64,000 nt of DNA from Diphasiastrum complanatum (GCA_029204225.1 CM055112.1:23551171-23615170), one strand, 5' to 3'. Shown: positions 1 to 14,572, numbered from the stretch's first letter. Numbers and translations are program-made. Notes: a model not told the origin generated them from the sequence alone.

Positions 1-565
1 GCAATCATTGTCAAGAAACAGAACTTTGATGCCCACATCTGTTATGCGGGCTACTGACAATAAGTCCTTTTGCATGGTTGGTACATGCAATACATTTTGA
101 AGAACTTTAGGACCTTCAATTGTGAGTAAACTCAAGCTTCCTATTCCTGAAACATCATGTTGACTACCATCTCCTAAAATGACATATCTCTTAGTGTAAC
201 TAGGAGAATAACTAGACAACATAGCTCTATTAGAGATGATATGAGCAGTAGCTCCAGAATCTATCACAACTTTGGAAGTATTATCAGTAGAATTAAAACA
301 ATCTTCTACACAAACAAAAGCAGCAGCTAGAGTGTTTTCCTCTTTGCTTGAGTTAGAAAAAAGTTGTTTCTCTTGGCAAACATTGGCTTTACTATTGTTA
401 GGACTAGAATAGCATTTGAAAGATGAATGACCATTTTTGCCACAATGTCTACAAGCTATTCTAGGATTAGCCCAACATTTATCAAGAGTATGTCCTGGCT
501 TTTTACAATAGTTGCAAAAAGATTTCTTTGGGATAACATGTGAAAATTTGATTGTACCTTTGTTT
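1..565 (-). pseudogene. Ty1-copia gag-protease fragment
   Basis: The complement strand encodes two CX2CX4HX4C zinc knuckles (516-475 and 453-412: CNYCKKPGHTLDKC and CRHCGKNGHSSFKC), then the protease motif VIDSGATAHI around 270-246 and a downstream LGDGS segment, open to the left edge. This order (Gag nucleocapsid, then protease) is typical of Ty1-copia polyproteins. The piece is cut by the window edge and no start codon or LTR is visible. It lies about 2.7 kb beyond the SDR stop codon and reads the same way as that gene. Confidence 0.88.
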
Positions 566-680
566 GTAGATGTTTTTCAAAGGATTTGAGCACTATAAAG
601 TGCTAGCTAGGGTTCCACTTTGGAATCTTTATTGTTTGGATCTTGCATGCTAGTAGCTTGAAACTGGTTTCCGCGTCCTA

Positions 681-742
681 CTGTAGTGATATGCAATCAA
701 CATGCAAGCAACTGTAGTGACATGCAATCAACATGCAAGCAT
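681..742. repeat. Tandem duplication, 31-bp unit x2
   Basis: Two adjacent copies of a 31-base unit beginning ctgtagtga and containing atgcaatcaacatgcaagca, differing at one or two bases. It is embedded in a CATGCA-rich patch (676-835) with several GCATGC palindromes. Confidence 0.85.
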
Positions 743-1309
743 TCTGAAGAATTCTAGAGGCATGCATGCAACATGCATGGACTAGTACTTGCACATGCAA
801 ACGGAAATTGATAGAAAATTGTAATTTTGTCGACATGCAATGAATAGATCAAACTTTCGAAATAATCGGATCTGCTGGCTATGGAGGGCAGCGAGCAAGA
901 TGAAGAGGATGCGAGCAAAAATTTGCATGAAACTTCTGTCAGAAACTTGCTACACAAACTAAAATGATAGTATATGCTGTAAGGAGCATTCTAACATCAT
1001 TAATCCTGGAAATTGCTCCTCCAATTGGGTCAATTGGATCACGAATGCTTGTTGTCCTTGAATTTCCAACAACAAGAACTATACATTAGCAAGAATACAA
1101 AGCAATAAATCAGATCCAACAAGACACCAATCTAGGATAGCATTACACTAGCATTAATTAGCAAGAGATTTTACCACAAAAAACAAATCACAAGAGCATA
1201 TGTGAGAAGAAATCTCTCTCTCCAATAGTGCGCCCATCTAGGAGGAGGAGGTATCATTTATAGATTGGAAAGAAATGATATGTGATGTACATGGCTTCCA
1301 AGTGTCAAA

Positions 1310-1367
1310 AGTAGGTGAAATAGGTGTCCCACATGCTAAGTAGGTAAAATAGGTGTCCCACATGCTA
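1310..1367. repeat. Tandem duplication, 29-bp unit x2
   Basis: Two adjacent copies of agtaggt(g/a)aaataggtgt followed by cccacatgcta, with one substitution. Confidence 0.88.
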
Positions 1368-3230
1368 AGCATGCACTTTCTCTCTTCATGCAATGATTTG
1401 CCTTGGTCCACAAGTTTCCTATATAGGAAAAATGCGCCCTCCTACAACATAAGAAAATTCATGTAACTCCAACATATAGTTGGTAGCATGTAAAATTACC
1501 CCCTAGGGTCCCATGTACAACTTATGGGCCTATTCAAGGTTTTAAAACCTTTACAATAAATTTTTATAATGTTTACAAACTTGGTAAGCCTATTTAAAGT
1601 TTGAGAGAATACAACACATTAAAATTGCATGGCGCTAAAATACATGGTGAAATTGATCAAACTTAAACCATAACAAAACTCACCTTTCCTTAGTCTATCA
1701 CAAACAATTCGCATCCTCCTAAGGTTATACATTTGAATGTACAGTTCTCAACTACTAGAAGGTTTTTTAATATACTATTTAAGTATCAAAAGTTTATCTT
1801 TGTTATGGTCATTCCAATGTACTCTCATAATTGATTGATTAAGATCAAATAGTTATTATTGTCAATCATACTTGTGCATCTTTCACAATGATTTTGAATA
1901 AAGTTAAGGTAAGCCTACAAATTCTCAAATTATTAGCGAGTCATTCAATGGCTATCTCTGAGGTCTCTAAAATGCGAGTATGAGTATCTTGGACATTTGA
2001 AATAAGTTTGGATTTTATAATAAGATTGTAAGCTATAGGTCTTGAAGTCAATTTCATGATTCTAAATCTAAGATTGAAACTAATCTTCTAGTTGAAAATT
2101 GTCTCTCAATTTTCGCTTAATAAGAGATTTATGGAAAATGATTGATAGTAGTACATTATTGAAATCAAATAATTGAAAATCCTAAACTATAAACAAATTA
2201 TCTAAAATATTCGACATTTGGTTGTTATAGAAAACATAGACAATAGATGTGACAATAGTGGTTTGTTGGCTGCTAAGAGTGACAACTAGGTTTCAATGGT
2301 TCCTTTAGCATTGCTATAAAACCTTATAAGTTGAAGACAATTTCCAATGAAAACGTAAGGACAAGTTAACAAGTCAGTAAGTGTTTCTTACAAAGAACAC
2401 CACAACAAATGTTCTTTCCAAATTCTTTCTATTTAGTGCGTTTTTGGTTTTCAAAGTTTATAGCAAAAAGGACACTAGAATGGGCTTCTTTCTAGAACAT
2501 ACCAAAAATAAACTGCAAGGCTTGCTATCTTTGATTACACTCAACAATAGGATGTGCATCAAGCCAAGAAAGTGTCTCCTCTGAATACCAATTTTCTTCA
2601 ACTCAAGTACAATACAATGCCAACCATCCTTAACATGCATATTAACATCTGAACTGCATGCCAATTAATGTGGTGCTTCACACATCATGCAAAAGTAAGC
2701 AAAATGTCAAGCTCTGAAATTTTAAAATCTAGATCCGTAGAGTGTAGAAACTATTTTTTTTTTCAAAATTGAGTAAGAATCATACCATATGGAGATTGGA
2801 TTCAACTTCTTTTGCAAGTTAAATCGCGCTCATGCTAGCATAAAGGTAATATATTGCTATTTAAAAGCTGGTTTTTTTTCCAAGACCTTGAGTTTCATGT
2901 CTCTTGGTCAAAGACTAGTTGTGAATTATTTGAGCCATGTGCACATTGTTACCTTCAATCAAAGGAAATTGCTATGCGATGCATGTCTAGTACAAAAACC
3001 AGCTAGTTTCAGTGGTGTAGTGTGCTTGGGTTGGGTTTCCCCACCTAAGTGTCCACACATAAGAAAATGCCCGGCCAAAGTTTGGTTTAAGATTTTTGAG
3101 GCCTAGCTAATTTCCATGGTCAATCTTGATTCTGTCCAAAAGAATCAGCAAATTTTAGGTATACTGTGCAGACCAAGGTTATCTAGGCATAGAACTTAAA
3201 GGAAATCTACAGTAGATGATGCATATCTTT

Positions 3231-3401
3231 TTAATCCATGTAACTACTTGTGATACCCTCACTGTATGCCCAAAGATCTGCAGCAAGCTTCATGTCATTG
3301 GCGTAGGAGCTGCACTCGTATTCATTGCAGTCACAGAAATACTTGCCTGAAACTCCTGCAACCGTTGGATGTGCTGCAAGATAACAGGTAGTTGCAGCAC
3401 C
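3231..3401 (-). CDS. SDR exon 8 (terminal)
   Basis: 171 nt including TAA. The acceptor is ..ccacattgcag (AG at 3403-3402), phase 0. It encodes 56 residues: [32 protein letters not shown]..., [12 protein letters not shown], ending SSYMD. GA(A/S)TTCYxAxHP and GVSGKYFxDCNE are the standard C-terminal motifs of Tic32/retinol-dehydrogenase-like SDRs. No clear AATAAA was seen in the first 150 bases beyond the stop. Confidence 0.93.
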   Translation of the reverse strand, partial: GAATTCYLAAHPTVAGVSGKYFCDCNEYECSSYANDMKLAADLWAYSEGITSSYMD

Positions 3402-6400
3402 CTGCAATGTGGAATGTCAAAAATTCTTTCCAGTAGTTTTATATCAATTTCATCAACATCCTTTCCTTTCAAGAGGTACAATCTTGAGATTTGGTAGATG
3501 ACCTTTGCAGATGCAGTTTCATATTGATGAATGAAAAGAAAAAGTGACAAACATCTGATGGGCTGAAGTATCCTGCTAATGCAGTATATAAGCATCTATG
3601 TAGCTAGAACAAATTACATAACTTTTTCTCTGTGCACAATGTTGATACAACAAACTTCCCATACCTTCCTCTCAGATGCCTTTTAGACGATACCTGTGTT
3701 TTTAAATTTGAAATTTGTGATAATATGTGTTCATCTTTAGAAGTTCCTGTAAGTTGCTCTCAGTCTACTGTCAAGCCAACCCCATTGGGAGTTCATACTA
3801 TGACATGGTAGACACCTGAATGCTATTGGCCTTCATAACTGCCATAAAGGCTTCTGTCGAATTGAAAACAATTCTTCAATGACAAAGTAACACACAAACA
3901 ACCTCTTTACACACAACTAAACTAAACTCCGAGTCATAAGTTTATCCTCATTACAATATATATAGCTCCCTTCTTTTGATGATAGTAGCCTATTGATGGA
4001 ATTTGATGCTGCCCAATGGAATAAAGGATTGCTGACTGAGGTCAGCAAGTTAAAATTTGAACCTTTCAAGGAATTTTGACATCATCTCATAAATACCAGG
4101 AGCCAGTGGTGAGATTAAGGATTGGCATTACCATCATACAAAGCTCAGCCAATTTTAATCCATAGCAGTTGAGACAGGACACAGCCGTTTTCAATCTGTA
4201 GTAGTGACACGGGGCACAAAGGCAGCTGATTAGTTGGATTCACAGCAATGCTTTGACATGAAAATCAAAATGGGTATTTATAGTTGTGTGCGTGTGTGTG
4301 TTGTTGGGGGGCGGGGGTGTGGGGGCACATGCTCATGCAAAAACGTAGAAAGGACTTCTCTTCTTCTACATCTATTCTTGCAATGTAAAGAGCAGTCCTC
4401 CACCACCAAAGAATGCTGCTACAAGAGCCTTTGTTATGAACTCAATCACATATATTGATATCAATGAAGAACAATGGCTAAAACCCTACAAGCCGTAGCT
4501 AAGCAAAGACGACATCTTCCATGAAGAGCCTAAGCAATACCTGTTAGAAGAGAAGGAATATAATTAAATGATAGTCCTATATACTATTTGGAGGCCCTTA
4601 AGTTTTCTAGACTTTAGGGAAAATTAGGGTACCTGGATCCCATAAGGAGATGCCCTTTATAACTGGCCTAGCACCTAAAGGTATGCTAATTAGGGCAACT
4701 AGTAATTAGGGTTAGGGTAGGACAAGTCCATAACACTATCCAACTTTAAGAACCTTGCCCTCAATGTCGGGCTTTTAAGAAAACATTACTAAACCCCAAA
4801 AATTAGAAAAGCAATAGTTGTGGTAATACCCAATCATAAACAAATGTAAAATAATATCATCAAAAAATGCATGCACTGATGGAGATATTGAAGGAGAGGA
4901 CATAAGTCGTCACAACAAGAAATCCAAAAGCAACACACAAAAGAATCCACTGCATAGTACATCAACTGTAAAATATGGCCCATAATGGCAGAAGATAAAA
5001 CTGAAACCCAAATATATGTATCTCCAATTTAGCTACTCAAATAGAGATCATGAAATTACAGAAAACAAGAGAATCAAGTTACATAAGCCGATGTAGATGC
5101 ATAAATGAATCCAAGAGAGAATGAAGCTCTCTCAAAGCACTCGGCCAATAAAGATGTAGCAAGAAATCCAAGGGAGAATGCCAAGGAACCTAAAGTATAA
5201 GTAGATCATATAGCAATAAAAAATGTCAAGGAACCTAAAGCAGATCACCTTGACAAACAAAAACTAGAATGGATACTTGTGTAGCAACCCAAGATATCTG
5301 AAATGCCCAATACTGTGTAGTATCCAAGAAAATGGGATCAACACTCCAAGGAATCCATAAAGCCCAATAATGTATATCGACATTGATTGCAGCAAACCCA
5401 TGCAACAACTACCATCTGAAAGCCATCCTTTAACAATGGATGCACAAGCACTGAATGAACAATAGAAGCATCAATAATGTCTTAGTTTCCGATGTAAGAC
5501 CCCAGACCACATTGGTCATGATTGCCGCCAGGCCCTTCCACTACCACTATTGTTTACTATCATGAGGGGGTTCTTAATGATGAGTTTGATGTTTATATCA
5601 AGATCCTTGATGAGCTTGACCCTGTTCTTGCACCTCCTATTTCTACTAGTGACATCCTCCCTGCTACATGCCATGCTCAGCTTATGCTACTTGGTCTGGG
5701 CGGCTTGGTCCTCGCTTAATTCGACTACGTGTGCGCATTACTGGGTGTGAGCTTATTGCCTTGGTCGACACTAACAATACTCATTCCTTTCTTAGAAGTC
5801 ATATTTCCAGTTGGATTTGTGCTTCACTTGTTCTTGCTACACAGACTCTACACATTGAGGTTGCTAGTTCTCATTCTTTTACCAATTCTCAAATGTTTCA
5901 GGGGTTGGAGTATCGCATTATTGGAGATTTTGTTGGACATGCAGATTTCTATCATTCCTTAGGATCTCATCCTTGTTGCTGATTGGTTCGCTTCACTTGG
6001 TGCAATTACATTATACTTGACTCAGCAGACACTTAGATTTCTACAAGATACTGTGACTCATTCACTTCTTGGTATTGATTCTCAAGGGGGATTACCAGCT
6101 AATTACTAGGAAGAAGTTTATGCACAGCCCACTGAAGTCTTTTATGTGTCCAAAGTGCCTCAGTTGTTGCTTGTACTGCTACATTACGTGATGTCAACCA
6201 CCATATCGACTTGCTTCTTGGTTCCACTCCTCCTTCCCGTCCTCCTTATCGGATGTCTAGGGTCGAGCGCAATGAGGTCCAACTCCAGATTTCTACACTT
6301 TTACGTCAGGGCCTTATTGTTCCAAGTTCCTAATCATAGTCCTTTTGGTGTCCTATACTCCCCGTTGATAAAAAAGATGGGACCAAATGCCTTTGCATTG

Positions 6401-9400
6401 ACTACCGATCCTTGAACAAGAAGAATATCCAAAACTGGTATCCCATTCCTCATATGGATGACCTCTTTGATCAGCTTGGTACCTCCAAGATCTTTTCCAA
6501 AGTTGACCTCCGTTCCGAATACCATCAGATTAGGATGCACCCTTTTGATGAGTATTAAATTGGTTTTCAGACTCACCTTGGTCTTCATGAGTTTCGTGTG
6601 CTTCCTTTTGGTTTCACTAGTGGTCCACCCACATTTCATAATGTCATGAATAATGCTATGCGCCACCCTCTTGGTCGTTGTGTTTTAGTTTATTTTGCTA
6701 CCATTCTCATTTTTAGTTCATCTCTTTCCCAACGTGTTTCCCATCTTTCTTCTGTCTTCCAGTTACTTGTCACTTATCAGCTCTTTGTTAAGTTGTCTAA
6801 GTGCTCTTTTGCTCATTGTCTTTATTATTATGGTTCCCTTTGTATTCCTAGTACCATTGATGTTCGTTCTAAGTTGTTGTCTGATGCCCATCTCATGTTG
6901 GTGGCATTTTGGTTTTCAGAAGTCTTATGCTCGTGTTAACGACCATTTCTACTGGCCATCCATGGAGTCTGAGCTCGCACTTCTTATTTGTTAGTGTACT
7001 TTCTGTGCCCGAAATAAGTACTTCGTGCCAAGCCTGCTGGCTTGCTCCAAAGTTGGCCCATTCATCATTGCTAATGGACAGATCTTTCTATGGACTTCAT
7101 CATTTGCCTTCCTCGTACGTGACGAACTCATGTATGGTGATGGTTGATCAGTTCTCGAAACAGGCACATTTGATTCCAAGCACTATTACAACAGAGCAAT
7201 GTGCATGTTTATTCTTATCAAAGGTCTTTCAGCTCCATGGATTTTCACGTTCTATATTATCTAATCGGGATAGTAAGTTTACCTCTACGTTCTGGAAAAA
7301 GCTTATGCGTATTCTAGATTTTCAGCTCTTTATGGGTACTGCTTATCATTCCATAGCCGATGGACAGTCCAAGGCCCTTAACCGGGTCCTTCAGAATTAT
7401 CGTTGCCATTTTTTTGCTCCTTCAGGGAAGGATTGGGATCAACATTTATGCTTAGTAGAGTATAGCTAAAATAGCTCTGTTAATACCAACATTGGTGTTC
7501 CCCATTTTTACTAGCTCATGGTTACGTCACTTTTTTACTAGGAGTTCCTCTTCCGACTGATGATGCAACCGTTACCTTTGCTTCGTTTTTATTAGGTGCC
7601 TACGAGCTTATTACTCGAGCTAGTACACATTTACAACATATCTAGAGTCATGGACTCGGCTCATTACATTCGCCGCGTCCATTTACATTTACAGTTACTT
7701 TACTTTATGCATAAGCAGGCCTTGGGCCCTTTTTTATTCATTAGTGACATTCAGACTATATGGTTGGCCTTTGGCCTTATTATTCATTATTAGACCATTT
7801 GGACATATTACTGGAGAGTGGGGGCCTTCTTGGAGGGCGCACTATTATCCCTCCCAGTTGGGCCCTAGCCACTGGAAGCTTCCTTTTAGGGCTTCCTCTT
7901 GGCTATAAGTAGGGAAACTGTGTCATTTGTCATTCAGCTGATGATATTGATCTCTCTCTTTAGCCTCCTTAATCTCTCTCTTTCCTGCTTTCTAGGGTTA
8001 AGTCTTGCTTATGTGATGCTTTCATAGCTTAATTCTAGATCAGCTGTGGCTCTATTCGTAACTTGGTATCAGAGCACTTTTCTGAGCACAATCTGGAATT
8101 TTTTCTTTGTTGCCTTGCCTTGCTCCTCCATCGCTGTTCCTACAGCTCCATTACCGGTTTGACAGCCCTGTTCCATCGCTGCTCCTTCCACTCCTTCCTG
8201 CCCAGCGTTCCCCCTGTTTTGTCCCCTCTTTTCTTTGCTGCCCAGCGCTCCTCCTCTTCCTTTCCATCGCTGTCCCTGCCTTCCGACCTATCACTTTCGT
8301 CTGATATTTTTCCAGTTTGCAGCCATCTTCCACAGTTAGTTCCCTGACTGTCCAGCGCCCATCCTCATCCAAAAACTACCCAATTACGACATCATTTGCT
8401 ATTCCAAACAGCTAAAATTCTTCAACCTGTAAATCGCTACCTCAGCACTCCCAACTTGTCACTTTTGCCTTTTTTTTTCTCCAATTCCAGCCATCTTTTA
8501 CAGCTTATCAAAAGGCTGTCGCGCGCTCATTCTCCACCACATTTTCAGGAATTCTGACTCCGTTTACTCTTTCAAATTCACATTGTATCCCTGGCTGTCC
8601 AGCGCATTTTTACAGCTTCTCCATTGTTCATTGTTGTCTGTTTTTTTCAGTTGTGATAATATTGGTTGTAATAGGCTAATTTGGGGTGACGACAAGAGTC
8701 CGCTCCCTCAAGTTTTCGTCTATTCCTTCCACTATCATTATGGCACATTCACCTACCCCGAGTGAGACTACTCAGGAAACCTTATCCGATCAGTTTCGTT
8801 GCATGGATGAGACCCTTTCTGGCCTCGTTCTTCGCTTCGATTCAGTTATGACCGGCTTTGCTACTATGCAGTCACAGATTGATTCTTTACAGCCTCATGG
8901 TCCTAGTAAAGCTCCTGTTTTTCCTACATTTGGGACTCCCCCTCCATTTGGATTTCCATCTTCTTCTGCTAGTCAACCTGGTGGTGGACCGTTCATTCCA
9001 TCTAACCCACCTCCTGGTTTCTTTCCTCGTCCCCCACTTCCTGAGACACACTTTGCTCGAGACTTTCGTGATAGGGTACAGCTTGCTACCTATTCCGGTT
9101 CCTCCGACGGAAAATTTATTAGAGAATTGGTTTGCTAAGTTTGACACATATTTTCAGATTTACCCCAAGACTGATCCTCAGAAGATCCAGTTGGCTGCTT
9201 CACATTTAGATGGACGTGCCGCCACATGGTGGCGAGTTTATAGAGTTGATCCTGATCGGGAAGGGCTCCATGTATGGCATACTTTTCGCCGTGACCTCCG
9301 CCATGCTATGATTGATCCTCAGTGGCTTGACCGCCAACGTGATACATTCCGTAGTCTCACTCAGACCAGTGATCTTGCTTCTTATACAGATCAGTTTATG

Positions 9401-12400
9401 GAGCTTTCTTATCTTTTCACAGATCTACAGCCCACTGAGCTTATTTCTCGTTACATTGCTGGGCTTCGTGGTGCTTTACGTTATGATGTTTCTTCCTTCC
9501 GTCCTACCACACTTGTTGAGGCGATGTCTCTTGCCAGTACTCTACAGCATAAGTACTCTGACACCCTTCCTCCCCGCTTCTCCCGACCCCGTCCTTCTGC
9601 TTCATCTTTTCCCGCTACGTTCACCCCTACACCGGCCCCTTCTGTTCCAGCTCTCTCCATTGCCCCTTCGCCTCCTCGTCCTCCGACTCCTCGACCTGTT
9701 TTTGTCCGACGTTACACGTCTGCAGAGTTCGCTGATCTTCAGTAGAAGCGTCTTTGCTTTCGTTGTAAGAATCCTGACCATCTTGCCCGTGATTGCCGCC
9801 AGCCTCTCCCTACTACTACTGCTGTTTTTTACCATGAGGGCACTACTCCAGATGATTCCAATATCTACATTCATATTTCTGATGAGCCTGACTTATCCTT
9901 TGAGCCTTCCCCTGATTTACTTCCTGCTACTTGCCATGCTTAGCTTGCCTATGCTACTTGGACAGGGCGTCCTGGTCCTCGCTCCATTCGGTTACGTGTG
10001 CGTATTACAAGTCGAGAGTATATTGCTTTAGTTGATACTGGTAGCACTCATTCTTTTATTAGCAGTTATATCACTAGTCGGATCCGTGCTTCACCTGTTC
10101 CTGCTTCCCAGCCTCTCACAGTTGAGGTTGCCAGTTCTCATTCTTTTCCTAGTTCTCAGATGTTTCAGCGTTTACCATACCGCATTGGAGATTTCTCTGG
10201 ACAGGCAGATCTTTACATTATCCCTATGGAGCGTTATGATCTTATCCTTGGTGCTGATTGGTTTGCATCTCTTGGAGCCGTTACACTGGACTTGACACAG
10301 CAGACATTGACATTTGTACATGATGCAGTTACACACTCACTTGTGGGCATTGATTCTCAGGGAGACTTCCACTTGATTACTGGGAAGCAGTTTATTCGCA
10401 GCCTGCCGAAGGCTCATTGTGCTGCCTTATTATATGTTCAGCGGGCAATACCAGTTCCTCCAGTTTCTACACCAGCAGCTGTTCCTCAGGTGATTTCTGA
10501 CTTATTACATCAGTATGCTTTTGTCTTTTCAGAACCTACGACGCTACCACCATTACGTGACGTGAACCATCATATTGATTTGCGTCCTGGTTCTGCTCCT
10601 CCCTCCCGTCCCCCTTATCGTATGTCTCGATCTGAGCGTGATGAGCTTGAGCTCCATATTACTGCCTTGTTAGATCAGGGTCTCATTGTTCCTAGTCACA
10701 GCCCTTTTGGTGCTCCTGTTCTCCTTATTAATAAGAAAGATGGTACCAAACGCCTTTGTATTGATTACCGTGCTTTAAATAAGTTGACTATTCGTAATCA
10801 GTACCCTATTCCACACATGGATGACCTCTTTGACCAGCTCGGTACCTCTAAAATCTTTTCCAAGATAGACCTTCGTTCTGGATATTACCAAATCAGGATG
10901 CACCCTTCTGACGAACATAAGACTGCTTTCCGTACTCATCTTGGTTTATATGAATTTCGTGTGCTTCCTTTTGGTGTTACTAATGGCCCTCCTACGTTCC
11001 AGAATGTGATGAATAATGTCTTACGTCCGCTTCTTGGTCATTGTGTCTTGGTTTATTTTGATGATATTCTTATTTTTAGTCAGTCTCTTGCTGAGCATGT
11101 TGCCCATCTTTCCTCGGTCTTTCAGTTACTTGTACACCACCAGTTATTTGCTAAGTTGTCTAAATGTTCTTTTGCTGTTTCTGAGATCGAGTTTCTTGGT
11201 TTTCTTATTTGTGATGGTCACATTCGTCTGGACCCTCATAAGGTTCAGGCCATCCAGGATTGGCCTATACCTACTGATATTCATCATGTTCGTATGTTTC
11301 TTGGGTTAGCCACTCACCTTCGTCGTCCAGTTCCTCATTTTGCCACTATCGCAGCTCCTCTTCATGCACTTTTGAAGAAGTCTAGTACTTTTCTGTGGAC
11401 TCCTGATTGTCAGACAGCGTTTGATACTCTTCGTCGTGCTGTTGTTGATGTTGCCGTTATGTGTTTACCACAGTTTGATCAGAAGTTTCTTGTTGAGACT
11501 GATGCTAGTAATGTTGGTTTGGGTGCTTTACTTCGCCAGTCACAATGTATTATTGCTTATGAGTCGCGTCGTCTTCGCTCTTATGAGCAACGTTATTCTG
11601 TGCATGAGAAAGAGCTTCTTGCTATTATCTATGCTCTTAAGAAGTGGCGTCATTATCTGTATCGAGTCCCATTTGACATTATTACTGATCACCAGTCTTT
11701 ACGTTATCTGTTTTCTCAACGTGACCTTAGTGATCGTCAATTTCGTTGGTTGCAGTTTTTACAGTCTTTTAATTTCTCCATATTGTATCGTCCTGGTCGT
11801 GCTAACACTGCTGCTGATGCATTATCTCGTCTTCCAGCTTTGTTAAATACACTCGTTTCTACTATTCCTTTATAGTTCTGCCCCACCTGTTTCGTCCAGT
11901 CCTCATCAGGTTTACTCCATTATTGACAATCGTCTTTATCATCATGATTCTCTTTGTATCCCTAGTTCTTTGGGTATCCGTTCCCAGTTGTTGTCGGATG
12001 CTCATTCCTCTCCTGTTGGGGGTCACTTTGGTTTTCAGAAGTCTTATGCTCGTCTCAAAGACCATTTCTATTGGCCCTCTCTTCGATCTGAGCTTGCTGT
12101 ACTTATTCGTACCTGCCCTTTCTGTCTTCGTAATAAGTACTCCCGTTCTAAATCTGCTGGTTTGCTCCAGAGTTGGCCTATTCCTCATCGCCAGTGGACT
12201 GATATATCTATGGACTTTATCCTTGGCCTTCCCCATACCCAGCGTGGTCACGATTCATGTATGGTGGTAGTTGACAGGTTCTCGAAACAGGCACATTTTA
12301 TCCCAGTTCGCAGTACTATCACAGCAGAGCAGTGTGCACGTTTGTTCCTATCAGAGATTTTCTGCCTGCATGGATTTCCTCGTACTATCCTTTCTGATCG

Positions 12401-13803
12401 GGATAGTAAGTTTACATCTATATTCTGGACAGAGCTTATGCGTATTTTGGATGTTTAGCTTTTTATGGGTTCTGCTTATCATTCTACTTCTGATGGGCAG
12501 TCTGAGGTCCTTAACAGGATCCTTGAGGATTATTTACACCATTTTGTTACTCCTTCAGGGAAGGATTGGGATAAGCATTTATGTTTAGCAGAGTATAGCT
12601 ATAATAGCTCTGTTAGTACCAGCACAGGTGTCTCTCCATTTTTATTATCTCATGGCTATGCACCTCTTTACCTGGCATTCCTCTTCCTCCTGAGGATACA
12701 CCTGTTACACTTGCATCTTTTCTATCAGGTGCTCGAGAGCTTATTACTCGGGCCAGTTCTCATTTACAGCATGTTCAGCAGCGTTATCAGACCTCAGTTG
12801 ATCGTCACCGCCGCCATGTTGAGTTTCAGCTTGGAGATATGGTTTATCTACGCTTACGGTTTGCACGTCATCATTTTGTCCAGGGCCATGCTTCTACTGA
12901 GAAGCTTGCACCACGTTCTTATGGGCCTTATCGCATTGTGGAGGTTCTTAGTCCAGTTACATATCGCTTACAGCTTCCTGCTTCTACACGCGCCTGTGAT
13001 GTATTCCATGTCAATTTATTACGTGCTGCTATTGAGGATGACGCTCCTTGTGATGCTGAGTTTCCTACTGCTCTAGAGTTATTTCCATTTTTACCTGCTG
13101 CTATATTACAGGTCCGTCTATACCATAGTCGACGCCGCCGGCAGATTCAGTTTTTGGTCCAGTGGGATGGTCGTCCTATTGAGGAGGCTACATGGGAGCC
13201 TATTGATGTGTTTAATCATACACCATTACTTGCGGATCAGGCTCGTGCTCTTGCTGCACTTGTTGATTCCTTTACATTAGATGTTCCTCTAGCTGTTGAT
13301 GCACCAGGGCTTGCTGCTACTTGATCCGGTTATCTTTTTGGCAGTTGGGTCTTTTTTTTGTGTCGGGGAGAGTTATGGACTCGGCTCATTACATTCGCCT
13401 CGTCCATTTACATTTACAGTTACTTTACTTTATGCATAAGCAGGCCTTGGGCCCTTTTTTATTCATTAGTGACATTCAGACTATATGGTTGGCCTTTGGC
13501 TTTATTATTCATTATTAGACCATTTGGACATATTACTGGAGAGTGGGGGCCTTCTTGGAGGGCGCACTATTATCCCTCCCAGTTGGGCCCTAGCCACTGG
13601 AAGCTTCCTTTTAGGGCTTCCTCTTGGCTATAAGTAGGGAAACTGTGTCATTTGTCATTCAGCTGATGATATTGATCTCTCTCTTTAGCCTCCTTAATCT
13701 CTCTCTTTCCTGCTTTCTAGGGTTAAGTCTTGCTTATGTGATGCTTTCATAGCTTAATTCTAGATCAGCTGTGGCTCTATTCGTAATATATTCTATTCTA
13801 CTC

Positions 13804-13860
<57 letters not shown>

Positions 13861-14530
13861 CTCCATAAGCATTCTCTTTATCGCTTTCTAGGATTAGTTC
13901 CTACTTATGTGTTGACCCAACAAAAGAAAATGGAACCATGTAACTAATAATATCCCATGGGTCCAAATAAATAAGGCCTCAATAATGTAATGAAACGTAT
14001 GGACTTGCCTCACCATGCTTTTCTTACTCATATGTAGCTCATTTCATTCATATATCGGCCATAAGCCCTTTTTGTTCATGTACAAGCTTAAGGCCTCTTT
14101 TATAAACTTATACTTAGGATAGCTATTATTATTAGGGCACTGGAGTAGGGAGTCATACTGGAGGGTGCACTATTTTCCCTCCTCAAACCCTATTTTGTGG
14201 ATAAGGTTGGTCAAATGTCTAGAAGCTTCCATTTAAGGTCTCCTATTGAAATAATATGGACTAGACACACAAATTTTCCAGATTTGGATGTTGAATGGGA
14301 ATCCCACGTATCATGTGAAAGCTCTTGGAACTCTAAATCGAAATCACATGAACCATGTGAGGACTCACCTAGTTAAAGTAGCACCATCAGACATTGCTGA
14401 AGGCTTGGATTAGAATCCTTGCTATTTTTAAGTAGCCAATCAGAATAAAACGGTAGGGCCTTCTCGAAGAACAAAAAGGCACCTCTTGTACTCATGTTTT
14501 ATGTTCTAACAGGTGGAGGAAATTTTGCTG

Positions 14531-14572
<42 letters not shown>

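Larger units (their letters stand above)
566..3230. other. 3' flank of the SDR gene, no gene recognised
   Basis: AT-rich sequence with CATGCA-rich patches (676-835), two short tandem duplications and a TC-rich purine/pyrimidine stretch near 1205-1250. Short open frames here show no family resemblance. The 3' UTR of the SDR gene must lie in the right-hand part, but its end is not evident. Confidence 0.5.
7645..13786 (+). mobile_element. Ty3-gypsy chromovirus, LTR to LTR, 6.1 kb
   Basis: 417-bp LTRs at both ends (offset exactly 5725), a tRNA-Met-type primer binding site, gag, protease, RT, RNase H, integrase and a C-terminal chromodomain in canonical Ty3-gypsy order. The LTRs differ at only about three positions by eye, so insertion was recent, yet the internal frames carry several stops and frameshifts. 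It is antisense to the SDR gene, in intron 7. Confidence 0.93.

Noticed and set aside
3290-3595. 101-residue minus-strand open frame
   Set aside because: It overlaps SDR exon 8 in another frame and runs into the intron; exon 8's frame is the one supported by family motifs and splice phase.
4306-4325. Possible G-quadruplex
   Set aside because: Only three long G runs are present; a four-run pattern needs splitting one of them, so support is weak.
8063-8372. Open frames upstream of chromovirus gag
   Set aside because: They lie between the primer binding site and the gag start, are Ser/Pro-rich by base composition and lack motifs; treated as the element's leader.
9312-10295. Leu-rich long frames overlapping chromovirus gag-pol
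   Set aside because: Shadow frames caused by the T-rich third positions of the true frame; not membrane proteins.
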